Positions 36,867 to 46,041 of a stretch of 64,000 bases of DNA are shown piece after piece. The stretch's first letter is position 1. Each line of letters opens with the position of its first letter. The DNA is taken from the NCBI RefSeq assembly GCF_021290985.1, contig NZ_JAJOYU010000011.1, forward strand, positions 1-64,000, in the 5' to 3' direction. The translations under genes and the position numbers were made by a program. Origin of the DNA: Rheinheimera soli. Its GTDB lineage: Bacteria > Pseudomonadota > Gammaproteobacteria > Enterobacterales > Alteromonadaceae. A model generated the notes under the pieces. The model was not told where the DNA came from. It did not search any database and worked only from the letters and a program-made list of their open reading frames with translations.

Positions 36867-36998
36867 TACCTCATTCCCTGTTTTTGTCTGTTTTTGTCTG
36901 TTTTTCTCAGTGTTCTGCTATTTATTTCCTGCTTGGCAGCCTAAATGCGATCTGTTATCATTTGATAGTCATTCTTATCTGAACCAGTTGCTGTTCCA

Positions 36999-38099
36999 AT
37001 GATCACGCTGACTTTCGCTCTGCTGTTTTTGACATTCTTCTTATTTGGCCGTGGTTACTGGCAGCATATTGTGTTGCCAAAATTACAGAACCAGCGCTTA
37101 CAACTCAGACTTGCTCGGGTGAAACGTCAGGGCCAGTATCTGAAGTTATGGCTACAGCATCCGGATGGTCTGTTATTGCCCAAAGCCAAAGCGGGTCAGC
37201 ATATTCTGCTGTATGGCAAAGATTTACAGGGTAAACCTGTCAGCCGGGCTTATTCATTGGCGCAGGATTGCAGTCAGCAGCGTTATTACCAACTGGTGAT
37301 TAAAGCTGAAACTGATGGCCGCTTAAGCCAGGCATTATTTCAGCATTTAAAAGTAGGGGATTTAGTCGAAAGCTCTTACCCACGCGGCCATTTTTTATTA
37401 AACCGCTCGCGCCAGCCATTGGTATTGGTGGCAGGTGGTGTCGGTATTACCCCTATGCTGGCGATGGCGTATGCCGCTATCCGGCAAAAACGACAAGTGT
37501 TTCTGGTGTATCAGGCGCGTCGGCTGGAGGATATAGTGTTTTATCCGTTACTGCGGCGTTTGCCTCGTTTACAACTTCGTATTGCACTCACTCAACCACC
37601 AGCAGACTGGCAAGGCTTTAAAGGTCGTATTGATGCGGGTTATTTATATAAATTGGCAGGCCCTCAGGCTCAATATTACTTTTGTGCTTCGGCAAAAATG
37701 GTGGAGCAGCTGATTTATGATTTGGGCATTTTAGGTGCACAGCATTGTTATGCCGAGTTTTTTAGTGCTTCGGCCAGCGAACAAAGTTTCCCGATAGAAA
37801 TCAATGGTGTATTTGCTGACAGCCAGGGCCATAAATCAGTGCTGGATGCCATTCTTGCTGCCCGTGTGCCATTGAATTACGACTGTAAAGGCGGCTCTTG
37901 TGGCCTTTGTAAAGTGCGGGTTGTCAAAGGTGAATACCAGCAAGTGCTGGAACCTAGTATGAGTTGTGGCGGGGATGAAGTATTGGCTTGTTGTATTCAG
38001 CCGACTTCGGCTTTGGTGTTGAGTGCGGAGATTCAGTCTGATGAGGCATCAACAGAACAGTCGGCAGGATTAATGCCTGCCACCACCAGCCATTCCTGA
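36999..38099 (+). CDS. membrane-anchored flavin reductase with 2Fe-2S ferredoxin domain
   Basis: 366 residues. A short N-terminal membrane helix (LTFALLFLTFFLFGRGYW) is followed by an FAD-binding ferredoxin-reductase domain (KAGQHILLYGKD; GKPVSRAYSLAQD), an NAD-binding domain (LVLVAGGVGITPMLAMAY) and a C-terminal plant-type ferredoxin with cysteines in CKGGSCGLCKVRV and CGGDEVLACC. It moves electrons from NAD(P)H through FAD to the 2Fe-2S cluster, for an unknown acceptor. It resembles partners of membrane desaturases or hybrid-cluster proteins, but neither is encoded nearby. Confidence 0.85.
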   Translation: MITLTFALLFLTFFLFGRGYWQHIVLPKLQNQRLQLRLARVKRQGQYLKLWLQHPDGLLLPKAKAGQHILLYGKDLQGKPVSRAYSLAQDCSQQRYYQLVIKAETDGRLSQALFQHLKVGDLVESSYPRGHFLLNRSRQPLVLVAGGVGITPMLAMAYAAIRQKRQVFLVYQARRLEDIVFYPLLRRLPRLQLRIALTQPPADWQGFKGRIDAGYLYKLAGPQAQYYFCASAKMVEQLIYDLGILGAQHCYAEFFSASASEQSFPIEINGVFADSQGHKSVLDAILAARVPLNYDCKGGSCGLCKVRVVKGEYQQVLEPSMSCGGDEVLACCIQPTSALVLSAEIQSDEASTEQSAGLMPATTSHS

Positions 38100-38119
38100 A
38101 AATGTGTATGGCGTCAGTC

Positions 38120-39079
38120 CTAATGAACTTCTGCCAAAGCCCTACGCAAAGTCGCCACTAAATCCGGTGCTTTTTGCTGTAGGCGTAGTTGCTGGAATAA
38201 GACTTCGGCTTCAACGTATTGCAACTTCAGGTAACTAAACCATTGTTTGATCCGGTTGGAATAATACAGTCCTTTATCGCCTGCTATCTCATAATCTGAA
38301 TACTGCAGCAGTAGTTCCAGCACTTGAGGCCATGGCATTTTCTGATGAACACCACTGGTAAAATGCTGCTTGATATCACGGGCTAAGCCAGGGCTGGCTA
38401 AAGCGCCACGGCCGAGCATTAAATCCGTGCTGCCGGATTGTTCTAAGCATAAAGCTGCGTCTTCTGGCGTCCAGATTTCGCCGTTGGCCACCACGTTAAG
38501 AGGAATAGTCTGGCGGATTTGTTTGATCCAGGGCCAGTAAGCGGGCGGTCTGTAGCCATCACTTTTAGTGCGGGCATGGACTGTTAGCTCCGTTGCGCCT
38601 GCTTCATAAATAGCGCGGGCGTTGTCCAGAGTTAAACTGGTATCGTCAAAACCTAAGCGTATTTTTGCGGTGACCGGAAACTGGGATGGCACAGCGTCAC
38701 GCACTGCTTTAATGATTTGGTACAGGGTTTCGGTTTCTTTTAAAAGTACAGCGCCGCCACGACTTTTATTGACCGCCTTAGCCGGACAGCCAAAATTTAA
38801 ATCCACGCCAGGCGAGCCCAATTGCACTGCTCGTACGGCGTTTTCGGCAAGCCACTCTGGCTCCTGACCTAATAATTGCACCCGAACCGGTACACCGGCT
38901 GGAGTCACTCCACCTTGTTTTAATTCAGGACAAATACGGGTGAATACCCGGTTTGGCAAAAGCTGATCGACCACCCGGACAAATTCAGTGATGCATAAAT
39001 CAAAACCACCAATACGGGTTAACATATCCCGCATTAAATGGTCCACCACGCCCTCCATTGGGGCTAAAACAATACGCAT
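38120..39079 (-). CDS. dusC: tRNA-dihydrouridine(16) synthase DusC
   Basis: 319 residues from ATG 39079; the open frame extends further upstream without support. The Dus fold is clear: MRIVLAPMEGVVDHLMRDML binds FMN, NFGCPAKAVNKSRGGAVL has the catalytic Cys, and TVHARTKSDGYRPPAYW and LMLGRGALASPGLARDI follow. The TELTVHARTKSDGY form matches the DusC branch. It reduces uridine 16 of tRNA to dihydrouridine. It lies in the same direction as the HDOD gene upstream. Confidence 0.92.
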   Translation of the reverse strand: MRIVLAPMEGVVDHLMRDMLTRIGGFDLCITEFVRVVDQLLPNRVFTRICPELKQGGVTPAGVPVRVQLLGQEPEWLAENAVRAVQLGSPGVDLNFGCPAKAVNKSRGGAVLLKETETLYQIIKAVRDAVPSQFPVTAKIRLGFDDTSLTLDNARAIYEAGATELTVHARTKSDGYRPPAYWPWIKQIRQTIPLNVVANGEIWTPEDAALCLEQSGSTDLMLGRGALASPGLARDIKQHFTSGVHQKMPWPQVLELLLQYSDYEIAGDKGLYYSNRIKQWFSYLKLQYVEAEVLFQQLRLQQKAPDLVATLRRALAEVH

Positions 39080-39145
39080 CTTGAATATAACTCTGGTTAG
39101 TGAATACAGGCGTTCTAAAAACAAAGGGAGCCGAAGCTCCCAAAC

Positions 39146-40018
39146 TTAGGCGTGATAACGATTCGGCACACCTTGCTGCTGCAGGTAGTCGCCTAAGTCG
39201 TGCAGGGCCAGTTCGTCCAGCTCCAGAATGTCCAGAATAGTGGCTTTATGCTGATCCCATTCCGGATCCATATCTAAATCCAGCAAAACTTTGCTTTCAT
39301 CCGTCATATGCTCAGCCAGTTTCAGTAAAGCAAACAAACGTTTTTCATAGATATCATCAGAGGCCAGGATCAGCGCATGGCTGTGGTGGTAGGCAATCAC
39401 ATTGGTCAGCTCAGGTGCTAAACCCCAGGACTGAGCAATCATATAACCCAGCAATTCGTGAGTGGTCTGAAAATTCTGATCTTCAGCGTCTGACATGCTG
39501 TAACCTGCCAAATGAGCTTGTTTCAGTACTTTGGCATAATCTTTAAACTGGCTGCTGATCAACAGCATACCGGCATTATGGAATAAACCTAAGCTGTAAG
39601 CATCGTCAGCGCAATCTGTGCCGTAACGCAACTGTTGGGCTAATAAGGTTGCTGCATTGGCAACATTGGCTGCACTTTGCCACAGGTTTTCAGTAAATCT
39701 GTCCGTCCGGCCTTCGCTTAAGGTAAAACGCAGTACCACAGAGCTGACTAATTTAATCACCCGATTTAAACCTAAAAACTTACAGGCATGTTCTACCGAG
39801 CTGATTTTACGACGCAGACCAAAATACACTGAGTTCACTACTTTTAAAGTAAAACCAGCGATCCCCAGATCCTGATTGATCAATTCAGCAATACGTTTGA
39901 TATTGGGATCATCACTTTCAATTTCTGCTTTGATACTTAATAAAACAGTCGGCTGAGGAGGAATAGTAAAGCCACTTAACGCTTTTTCTACCTCGGCCAT
40001 ATTAATTGCTTTTGCCAT
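39146..40018 (-). CDS. HDOD-domain protein
   Basis: 290 residues from ATG 40018. It carries an HDOD domain (FTIPPQPTVLLSIKAEI; INQDLGIAGFTLKVVNSVYFG; GLFHNAGMLLI; IAYHHSHALI). HDOD proteins are relatives of HD-domain hydrolases that usually lack the full metal site and act in signalling. Some of the histidines are still in place, but no full HD pair can be claimed. The partner is unknown. It lies 67 bases before dusC. Confidence 0.85.
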   Translation of the reverse strand: MAKAINMAEVEKALSGFTIPPQPTVLLSIKAEIESDDPNIKRIAELINQDLGIAGFTLKVVNSVYFGLRRKISSVEHACKFLGLNRVIKLVSSVVLRFTLSEGRTDRFTENLWQSAANVANAATLLAQQLRYGTDCADDAYSLGLFHNAGMLLISSQFKDYAKVLKQAHLAGYSMSDAEDQNFQTTHELLGYMIAQSWGLAPELTNVIAYHHSHALILASDDIYEKRLFALLKLAEHMTDESKVLLDLDMDPEWDQHKATILDILELDELALHDLGDYLQQQGVPNRYHA

Positions 40019-40123
40019 GCTGCGATTCCGGCGAACTGGGTGATGAAATAAAGTGCATATAGTAAAAGGCCTGTGCGTAAAAAGCAAAACGGGATCCGCA
40101 GATCCCGTTCAGATAAGCAGGCT

Positions 40124-41098
40124 TCAGGCCTTTTTCAGTTGTTTTTCCAGTTTTTTTAGCTCGCTTTGCAGCCGATCATCGTCCTGCTGCTGGTTTTTGA
40201 TCTGTTGTAGCACCTCTTTTGCTTTATCCTGCTGTTTTTGTACCAGATAAATCTGGGCTAATCGTAATTGTGCCCAGCTGAATCTGGCGTTGTCGCTGTC
40301 CTGATAAAAAGCTAAATAGTCCAACAGTGCCTGCTGACCTAGTTGTGGATCTTGTTGGGCTGTCGCAGCTAAGCGACCCAGCTGATAGTAGTAACCTTGC
40401 TGCTCTGACAAATCTGTCGCTGCAGCGGCTGCTTTTTGATACTGAATAAAAGCATTGGTCGGGTCGTTATTTATGCTGAGTAAATTTGCATAAGCGCCTA
40501 ATAAAGCGGGGTGTTTTGGATGCTGTTGCAGTTGTTGTTCTGCGAGCTGAATCGCCTGCGGTAGTTTGTCATCGTCCATTAATACGTTGATACTCACTAA
40601 GGTGCCTTCTGGCTGATGTTTTTCCGCCATAGCTCTCGCTAGTCTTTTCGCTTCTTCCGTGTCGCCACCCGCAATAGCAGGAGCCTGCAGGTAAAAACCA
40701 ATGAGAGTCTGTTGAGTTTCCAAATCTGCTGGATCTGCAGCCATTGCCTGTTTCAGTAAAGCTAGACCCGCTTTGGCATAAGAGCCTGCAGAAAAAATGC
40801 TGCTCTCTTGCGCCAGATTAAATTGATTTAATGCCGCCAGACGCAGCAGCTCTGCATCTTGTGGATAGGCTTTAAGCGCCTGATTAGCCAATTGCTCTGC
40901 CTGTTCAGATTGGCGCAAGCCCAGCATGGTTTTCAGTTGCAGTGCCCACAGATCTTTATCGGGTAAATTGGTTGTCTTATCTAGCTGCTGTTGTAACTGA
41001 CGGAATTTATCTTGCTCGAGCAATAAATCGTATGAGCTTAAATCACTGGCTAGTAAGGGGAAACTACTTAAAGCGGCAAAAAGATACAGAGTTTTCAT
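40124..41098 (-). CDS. exported tetratricopeptide-repeat protein
   Basis: 324 residues with a signal peptide (MKTLYLFAALSSFPLLA) and helical TPR-like repeats through the whole chain (QAEQLANQALKAYPQDAELLRL; QLAEQQLQQHPKHPALLGAYANL). The end is a coiled coil rich in Gln and Lys (DKAKEVLQQIKNQQQ). It is probably a periplasmic scaffold, but the partner is unknown. The start follows AGGAT, so it is expressed from its own site. Confidence 0.8.
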   Translation of the reverse strand: MKTLYLFAALSSFPLLASDLSSYDLLLEQDKFRQLQQQLDKTTNLPDKDLWALQLKTMLGLRQSEQAEQLANQALKAYPQDAELLRLAALNQFNLAQESSIFSAGSYAKAGLALLKQAMAADPADLETQQTLIGFYLQAPAIAGGDTEEAKRLARAMAEKHQPEGTLVSINVLMDDDKLPQAIQLAEQQLQQHPKHPALLGAYANLLSINNDPTNAFIQYQKAAAAATDLSEQQGYYYQLGRLAATAQQDPQLGQQALLDYLAFYQDSDNARFSWAQLRLAQIYLVQKQQDKAKEVLQQIKNQQQDDDRLQSELKKLEKQLKKA

Positions 41099-41168
41099 AA
41101 CGGATCCTGCGTTATAGGTTAACCCTTATTTAACAGGTTTTTTGCAGGGTTTTACAATAGGCTGAAAG

Positions 41169-41303
41169 TCATTTTTTCCGCCGACAGCGCTCTGAGCAGT
41201 ATTTCACTTCAGGCCAGTTTTTTTGCCATTTTTTCCGCCAACTGAAAGCTAAACCACAGCAAGCGCAGATTTTCTGGGGCAGATGTAATTTGTGGTGAGT
41301 CAT
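41169..41303 (-). CDS. DUF2256 zinc-ribbon microprotein
   Basis: A 44-residue gene starting at ATG 41303, eight bases after a perfect AGGAGG, and stopping at TGA 41171-41169. It reads [20 protein letters not shown] then [11 protein letters not shown]; the CxCC and CSERC groups fit the DUF2256 family, which probably binds zinc. It is small and easily missed. Its role is unknown. It is oriented with the TPR gene and could be its upstream neighbour in one transcript. Confidence 0.85.
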   Translation of the reverse strand: MTHHKLHLPQKICACCGLAFSWRKKWQKNWPEVKYCSERCRRKK

Positions 41304-41605
41304 GAAACCTCCTAATCGAGCAATTACGGCGGTTTATTGTCAGCGGATCTGCCTGCATAACCTCGGTTTTGTATCACATGCGAAACTTCCATGCAAAAGC
41401 TACCTGTTATTCGGCTGAATCATTGCCAGTTGTACATATTTTCTTCATAACCAATAACGGAGGAAAGGCAAAGGTTGAGTCGGCTGTCTTATCGTGAAGA
41501 AACCTGAATTTTGACTTCCCCTAAATTAACTATAATAAAATCAACAGGGTACCCAGTTGTTGTCGCTGTATTTAACAAGCTGAGCCCGGGACAAAGGGTA
41601 ACATA
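41304..41605. other. intergenic region before the pectate lyase gene
   Basis: About 300 bases without a gene. It holds promoter-like A+T-rich sequence near 41515-41545 (TTAACTATAATAAAA) and, at 41458-41474, a GGAGGAAAGGCAAAGG stretch with no start codon behind it. No clear operator or repeat. Confidence 0.5.
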
Positions 41606-43585
41606 ATGACTTTAAATAAAACCTTGCTTGCCATACTGATCAGCACCAGCCTGATGGCAGGTTGTAACAACTCGGACGACGACGTAACGCCGGTACCGGA
41701 CAACAACGCTGTGACTCCTCCGCCGGACACCAGTGTCGTGGCATTAACTAATCTGGACACTGTTTATGGTTATGCTTCGGAAAATGGCGGTACAACAGGG
41801 GGCAGCGGCGAAAATAAAGTAGAAGTCACAGTCTGCACAGGCGAAGAGATGATCAACGCCATTCAAAACAAAGATCCGGCCAGACCGCTGACCATTTGGG
41901 TAAACGGTGCCATAACCTTACAAAATGCCAAAAATAGCCGTATTGATATTAAAGATGTGTCGGATCTTTCTATCCTGGGTTTAGGTACTCAGGGTGAAAT
42001 GGCCGGTATAGGTTTTAATATTGTCCGTGCCAATAACATCATTATCCGTAACTTACGTATTCACCATGTACGGGCCAACCTGGGGGCTCCGGGTGATGGG
42101 ATCAGTATGGAAGGGCCGGTTCGTAATATCTGGATTGATCATAATGAAATTTACAACAGCCTGACGGTTAATGATCCTGCTTTGACTGAAGATCAGGTGA
42201 AAGATTATTACGACGGTCTGGTGGATGCGAAAGGGGATGCACAGTTTATTACGATCTCATTTAATAAGTTCCATAACAGTTGGAAAACCTCACTGTCAGG
42301 CTCGTCTGACAGTGACAACTTTGAGCGCACTTTAACTTACCATCACAACCACTGGCATAACGTAAATTCACGTTTACCTTTGTTCCGATACGGTAAAGGC
42401 CATATTTACAACAACTATTATGAAGGTGCGCTGGAAAGTGGCATTAATTCGAGAATGGGGGCTGTGATCCGTATTGAACACAATCATTTTGCCAATATGA
42501 GAAACCCGGTGATGTCTATGTACAGTCAAGAGCCCGGATATTGGCAACTGATTGATAATCTGTTTGAAAATATCAGTTGGGTTGAAAGCCCTGCAGACGG
42601 CATAGTGGCTGGCGCTAATCCACAATCAACGGGTGAGCTTAATGTCCCTTATAACTATCAGGCCAACCTGATCCCTGTACACAATGTGAAAGCCACAGTG
42701 CTGGCTTATGCAGGTGTTGGCAAAATAGACACGCCACCCAGTCCAGGACTCTGTGCTGTGCCAGAGCCTGAACCTGTGGAGCCAACTCCTGATCCGGATC
42801 CGGTTCCAATTGACCCTATAGACCCTCCGGCTCAGGTAGATTGGGCAAGTTATGATGGCAGTCAGGATCCTTTTGCTGCTAATGCTGTGGTATTAGCTGA
42901 TGGCACTTTAAGTCAGTTTGCCCGGCAACAAAGCGGTGGAGCAGACGAACCTAATTTGTTTAGCCTCAATGGTGATGGCACTGTGCGTTTTGACAGTACA
43001 GCAAGCGGCGCGGATCGGAGCCGGGCCAAGCTGACTAATGTGCTGCCGGACGATGGAATTTATCCGAAGTTTTTTACTTTATTGATGGGGATAAAAGGCA
43101 ATGCAGGTGGCAACCGTATCCTTGAAACTGAAATTGCTTTAGGGGATCTGGCAGCGAGCAGCGATACCAGTCGTCTGAAAATAGTGTTCCGTAATGACGG
43201 CAACAACTCGGGTGTGCAGCTGGAAAATGCCAATAATGGCTCTTCGGTGACAGCGGGTAAAGGCAATGAACCTGATGCTATTGATATGAGTGTCTACCGA
43301 GTGTATCACTTTACCATCAGCATGACTTCACCGACTACGGGCAATGTTGCGGTTTATGTAGAAGGAAATAACACGCCGCTGCTTGCTCTTGAAGGAGTGA
43401 CTATGCGTCCTGCCAGCACCAATACCGATAATTACCTGCAGATTGGTGATGCCGGAAGCAGCAGTTATCTGGGCGATATAGACTGGGTATTATGGAGCAA
43501 TACGGGGGCTTATACTCCAGAGATGCTGAAGGGCTTATTACCAGCTGATATTGGCGATATCACGGGTTATGAAGCTCAGCCTTAG
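41606..43585 (+). CDS. pectate lyase (PL1) lipoprotein with C-terminal beta domain
   Basis: 659 residues behind AAAGGG. The lipobox is LMAGCNNSDD (Cys20), so it is a lipoprotein held at a membrane. The PL1 parallel beta-helix runs from about residue 90 to 350 (NIIIRNLRIHHV; WIDHNEIYNS; GLVDAKGDAQFITISFNKF; RLPLFRYGKGHIYNNYY). A Pro/Asp/Glu linker (about 388-412) joins it to a C-terminal domain of the concanavalin/LamG kind. It would cleave polygalacturonate by beta-elimination. No other pectin genes are near, and the Asp-rich lipobox region suggests outer-membrane sorting, by inference. Confidence 0.85.
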   Translation: MTLNKTLLAILISTSLMAGCNNSDDDVTPVPDNNAVTPPPDTSVVALTNLDTVYGYASENGGTTGGSGENKVEVTVCTGEEMINAIQNKDPARPLTIWVNGAITLQNAKNSRIDIKDVSDLSILGLGTQGEMAGIGFNIVRANNIIIRNLRIHHVRANLGAPGDGISMEGPVRNIWIDHNEIYNSLTVNDPALTEDQVKDYYDGLVDAKGDAQFITISFNKFHNSWKTSLSGSSDSDNFERTLTYHHNHWHNVNSRLPLFRYGKGHIYNNYYEGALESGINSRMGAVIRIEHNHFANMRNPVMSMYSQEPGYWQLIDNLFENISWVESPADGIVAGANPQSTGELNVPYNYQANLIPVHNVKATVLAYAGVGKIDTPPSPGLCAVPEPEPVEPTPDPDPVPIDPIDPPAQVDWASYDGSQDPFAANAVVLADGTLSQFARQQSGGADEPNLFSLNGDGTVRFDSTASGADRSRAKLTNVLPDDGIYPKFFTLLMGIKGNAGGNRILETEIALGDLAASSDTSRLKIVFRNDGNNSGVQLENANNGSSVTAGKGNEPDAIDMSVYRVYHFTISMTSPTTGNVAVYVEGNNTPLLALEGVTMRPASTNTDNYLQIGDAGSSSYLGDIDWVLWSNTGAYTPEMLKGLLPADIGDITGYEAQP

Positions 43586-43620
43586 GCTTTGCTGCTTTAC
43601 TAACTGTTGCTTTACTAACT

Positions 43621-43648
43621 AAAAAGGAGACAGCACTGTCTCCTTTTT
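43621..43648. terminator. bidirectional terminator
   Basis: AAAAAGGAGACAG/CTGTCTCCTTTTT perfect stem between the convergent pectate lyase and the 43675 gene. Confidence 0.85.
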
Positions 43649-43674
43649 ATTTTATGTTTCAAGCCATCTGTTCA

Positions 43675-44139
43675 CTAAGAATCTAAATAAGGCCGGCCTG
43701 ACATCATTTGTTGTGCCAGCTGTGATTCTGCTTCGGCATCATTCAGTTCAAGTGTGGCAAACTGCACATCAAACTGAATTAAATCATCATCTGGCAATAA
43801 CTGAGCTATCAGTTTATCTGGCACCTGACCCACCTGACGGTAAGCGTTGATAGCGACCTGAGCGGCTTGTTCCATCAACTGAAAGAACTGACCCAGAGGG
43901 AATTGCTGAAAAATTTCTGCATCCAGTTGTGCCCAACCCAATAAATCGCCACTGATACTGCCATCGGCATGATCGGTAAATAACATAGAGACAGCCGGAA
44001 AAGGCGGGTTTTCACCCGATTGGTAGTTGTCCAGATCCTGCTCGTCAAACACCAGTATAAAACCAAATCCCGGGCAGCCTTCGGCGTCCATATCATCAAA
44101 AGCAGGATCGTAAATTAAATACAAGGGACTATCTGACAT
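43675..44139 (-). CDS. hypothetical acidic protein
   Basis: 154 residues, acidic, with no signal peptide or membrane segment. The N-terminal region (LYLIYDPAFDDMDAEGCPGFGFILVFDEQDL) and the middle (PPFPAVSMLFTDHADGSISGDLLGWAQL) look like a folded alpha/beta domain. I do not recognise the family. It lies between the pectate lyase and glpE with its own promoter region (44140-44375, where I see no other feature). Confidence 0.7.
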   Translation of the reverse strand: MSDSPLYLIYDPAFDDMDAEGCPGFGFILVFDEQDLDNYQSGENPPFPAVSMLFTDHADGSISGDLLGWAQLDAEIFQQFPLGQFFQLMEQAAQVAINAYRQVGQVPDKLIAQLLPDDDLIQFDVQFATLELNDAEAESQLAQQMMSGRPYLDS

Positions 44140-44375
44140 GGGTATTCTGTTTCCAAACCAACAAGGCGCGCTATTTTACCTAAGCTTCTGCTTTAGCTAA
44201 AGCTGTAATTGTTAACTTGGTGTTTTAATGCGGTATTTAGCTGCTTAAGGCTGATTATTTCTTCGTCAATTACCTGCAGTTCGGCGGATCCAGCATAAGC
44301 TATGGTACTCAAGGCGTTTCAGCTGGGCTACTATAGCGCTATTAATCTGAGTGTTGAGTAGTAACGGAGTGAGCC

Positions 44376-44702
44376 ATGAGTGAATTCAGTCGTATTTCAG
44401 TAGCCACAGCGCTGGAGCAAATAGAGCAGCATAAAGCCGTGGTCGTCGATATTCGTGACGAGCAAAGTTATGCATCAGGTCATATTGCTGATTCTTTTCA
44501 TTTAACCAACGGCAGTCTGAATCAGTTTATCCAACAAACTGAATTTGAAACTCCTGTGGTGGTGGTCTGTTATCACGGCAATTCCAGCCAGGGCGCTGCT
44601 CAGTATTTAGCACAACAAGGTTTTGAAACTGTATTCAGTATGGATGGTGGTTTTGAAGCCTGGCGTCAGCAATTGCCTTTTGTTACGGACTCCCATGATT
44701 AA
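44376..44702 (+). CDS. glpE: thiosulfate sulfurtransferase GlpE (rhodanese)
   Basis: 108 residues, the GlpE size, behind GGAG. It is a single rhodanese domain with the active-site loop CYHGNSSQGAA holding the catalytic Cys. It passes sulfur from thiosulfate to an acceptor. It overlaps glpG by eight bases, as in enterobacteria, where the two lie in the glpEGR operon. Confidence 0.93.
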   Translation: MSEFSRISVATALEQIEQHKAVVVDIRDEQSYASGHIADSFHLTNGSLNQFIQQTEFETPVVVVCYHGNSSQGAAQYLAQQGFETVFSMDGGFEAWRQQLPFVTDSHD

Positions 44703-45543
44703 AATTGGTGATTTTGCCTCTTCCGCTGCGGCTTTAAGCCTGGCTGATTATTGTAAAAGTCAGCAATTAGATGTCAGTGTGGTGGTGCATTCTGCAGAGC
44801 AAGCTGAGCTTTGGTGTGCACCTGAACATGCAGAGCTGGTGGTTGCCGAGTTAGAACGCTTTTTGTTAAATCCTTATGCCGACCGCTATCAGGCTGCGGC
44901 ATGGGACAGGGCTGAAGTGGTGGACTCAGGAACAGGCTCAGCTGGTTTATCCGGTTATTGGCAACAGTTATGGACGAATGGTGGCTGGTTTTGTCATCTG
45001 GTCTGGTTGTCGACATTGCTGGTGTACGGCTGGCAACAAGTGGATCCCTGGTCCGCTTTGGCCGCTTTGCAACTCAAACCTGAATTGGGGCTTAGTCTGG
45101 AACAAGGCTGGCGCTGGTTTACTCCGGGCTGGTTGCATTTTTCCGGCTCTCATCTGGTGTTTAATCTGATCTGGGTCTGGTATCTGTTGGGGCCACTGGA
45201 GCTGAAGTCAGGCCGTGTGGTCGCTGTGAGTCTGACGCTGTTGGTGTTGTTGTTTTCCAACCTTGCACAGTTTGTGATGGTTGGTGCTAATTTTGGCGGT
45301 ATGTCAGGCCTGGTGTATGGCTTATTTGGTTTTTATTGGATCTGTGGTTGGTTAAAACCGCAGTGGGGTTTGCAGATCAGCACTGGCTTAATAGGTTTTA
45401 TGCTGATTTGGCTGGTGATTGGCTTTTTTGATCTGCTGTGGATTTCGATGGCAAACTGGGCGCATTTAGCAGGTTTACTGGCTGGCATGCTCTGTGCCAT
45501 TTTACTTATTGCGCTAAACAAGGCACTCACCGTACAGCGCTGA
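44695..45543 (+). CDS. glpG: rhomboid intramembrane serine protease GlpG
   Basis: 282 residues from ATG 44695. An N-terminal soluble domain (about 1-85) precedes six membrane helices. The catalytic serine lies in GGMSGLVYGLFG and the histidine in ANWAHLAGLLAG; the oxyanion-related His-Asn pair is in WLHFSGSHLVFNLIWVW. It cuts membrane helices within the bilayer. It overlaps glpE, and a terminator hairpin follows. Confidence 0.93.
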   Translation: MIKIGDFASSAAALSLADYCKSQQLDVSVVVHSAEQAELWCAPEHAELVVAELERFLLNPYADRYQAAAWDRAEVVDSGTGSAGLSGYWQQLWTNGGWFCHLVWLSTLLVYGWQQVDPWSALAALQLKPELGLSLEQGWRWFTPGWLHFSGSHLVFNLIWVWYLLGPLELKSGRVVAVSLTLLVLLFSNLAQFVMVGANFGGMSGLVYGLFGFYWICGWLKPQWGLQISTGLIGFMLIWLVIGFFDLLWISMANWAHLAGLLAGMLCAILLIALNKALTVQR

Positions 45544-45555
45544 CGGTACGGTGAG
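45526..45555 (+). terminator. hairpin after glpG
   Basis: CTCACCGTAC/GTACGGTGAG stem that includes the last glpG codons, followed by a short GTTTTGG tail. Confidence 0.6.
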
Positions 45556-45569
45556 TCAGGTTTTGGTGG

Positions 45570-45980
45570 TTAGTGGTACAGATACTTAGTAAACAATACG
45601 TCTTTTAAAATATCCTGACCTGTCTCTTTTTTCAGGGTATCGCGCAGCTGATTCAGAATTTTTAAGCGAATTTCTTCACGCCCTGTTAAAGAACGGATGG
45701 TATCGCCGTTTTCACGACCAAAGGCAAACACAATCTTATCTAGGATCAGCGGTTCGTGATGCTCGATAACATCCAGATATTTTTTGTCCATAATCATCAA
45801 CTCCATAGTCACCCGAACATAACCCAGTTCTTCAGTGGTTGGAGTCACATAGTTAGTGACTATATCCGGATCAAAACCAAAATAAGCATAATTGACTTTT
45901 ATTGGGGCATTGGCTGCGTTCTGAGCCCAAAGGTTTTGACTTAACAATAAAAAAACAAAACAAGCCAGCGCTTTTTTCAT
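45570..45980 (-). CDS. FliL-like exported protein
   Basis: 136 residues from ATG 45980. It has a signal peptide (MKKALACFVFLLLSQNLWAQ) and a FliL-type domain (VNYAYFGFDPDIVTNYV; LGYVRVTMELMIMD; LTGREEIRLKILNQLRDTL; FTKYLYH). True FliL is a single-pass flagellar membrane protein; this one is probably periplasmic or anchored by its uncleaved N-terminus, and no flagellar gene is near. A FliL paralogue close to ubiC is known in related genomes. The role is unknown. Confidence 0.8.
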   Translation of the reverse strand: MKKALACFVFLLLSQNLWAQNAANAPIKVNYAYFGFDPDIVTNYVTPTTEELGYVRVTMELMIMDKKYLDVIEHHEPLILDKIVFAFGRENGDTIRSLTGREEIRLKILNQLRDTLKKETGQDILKDVLFTKYLYH

Positions 45981-46041
45981 CCGAATTACTCTTTCATTTT
46001 TATCAAACATTCAAAAAAGGATATTACCCGAAGGCCCGGCG

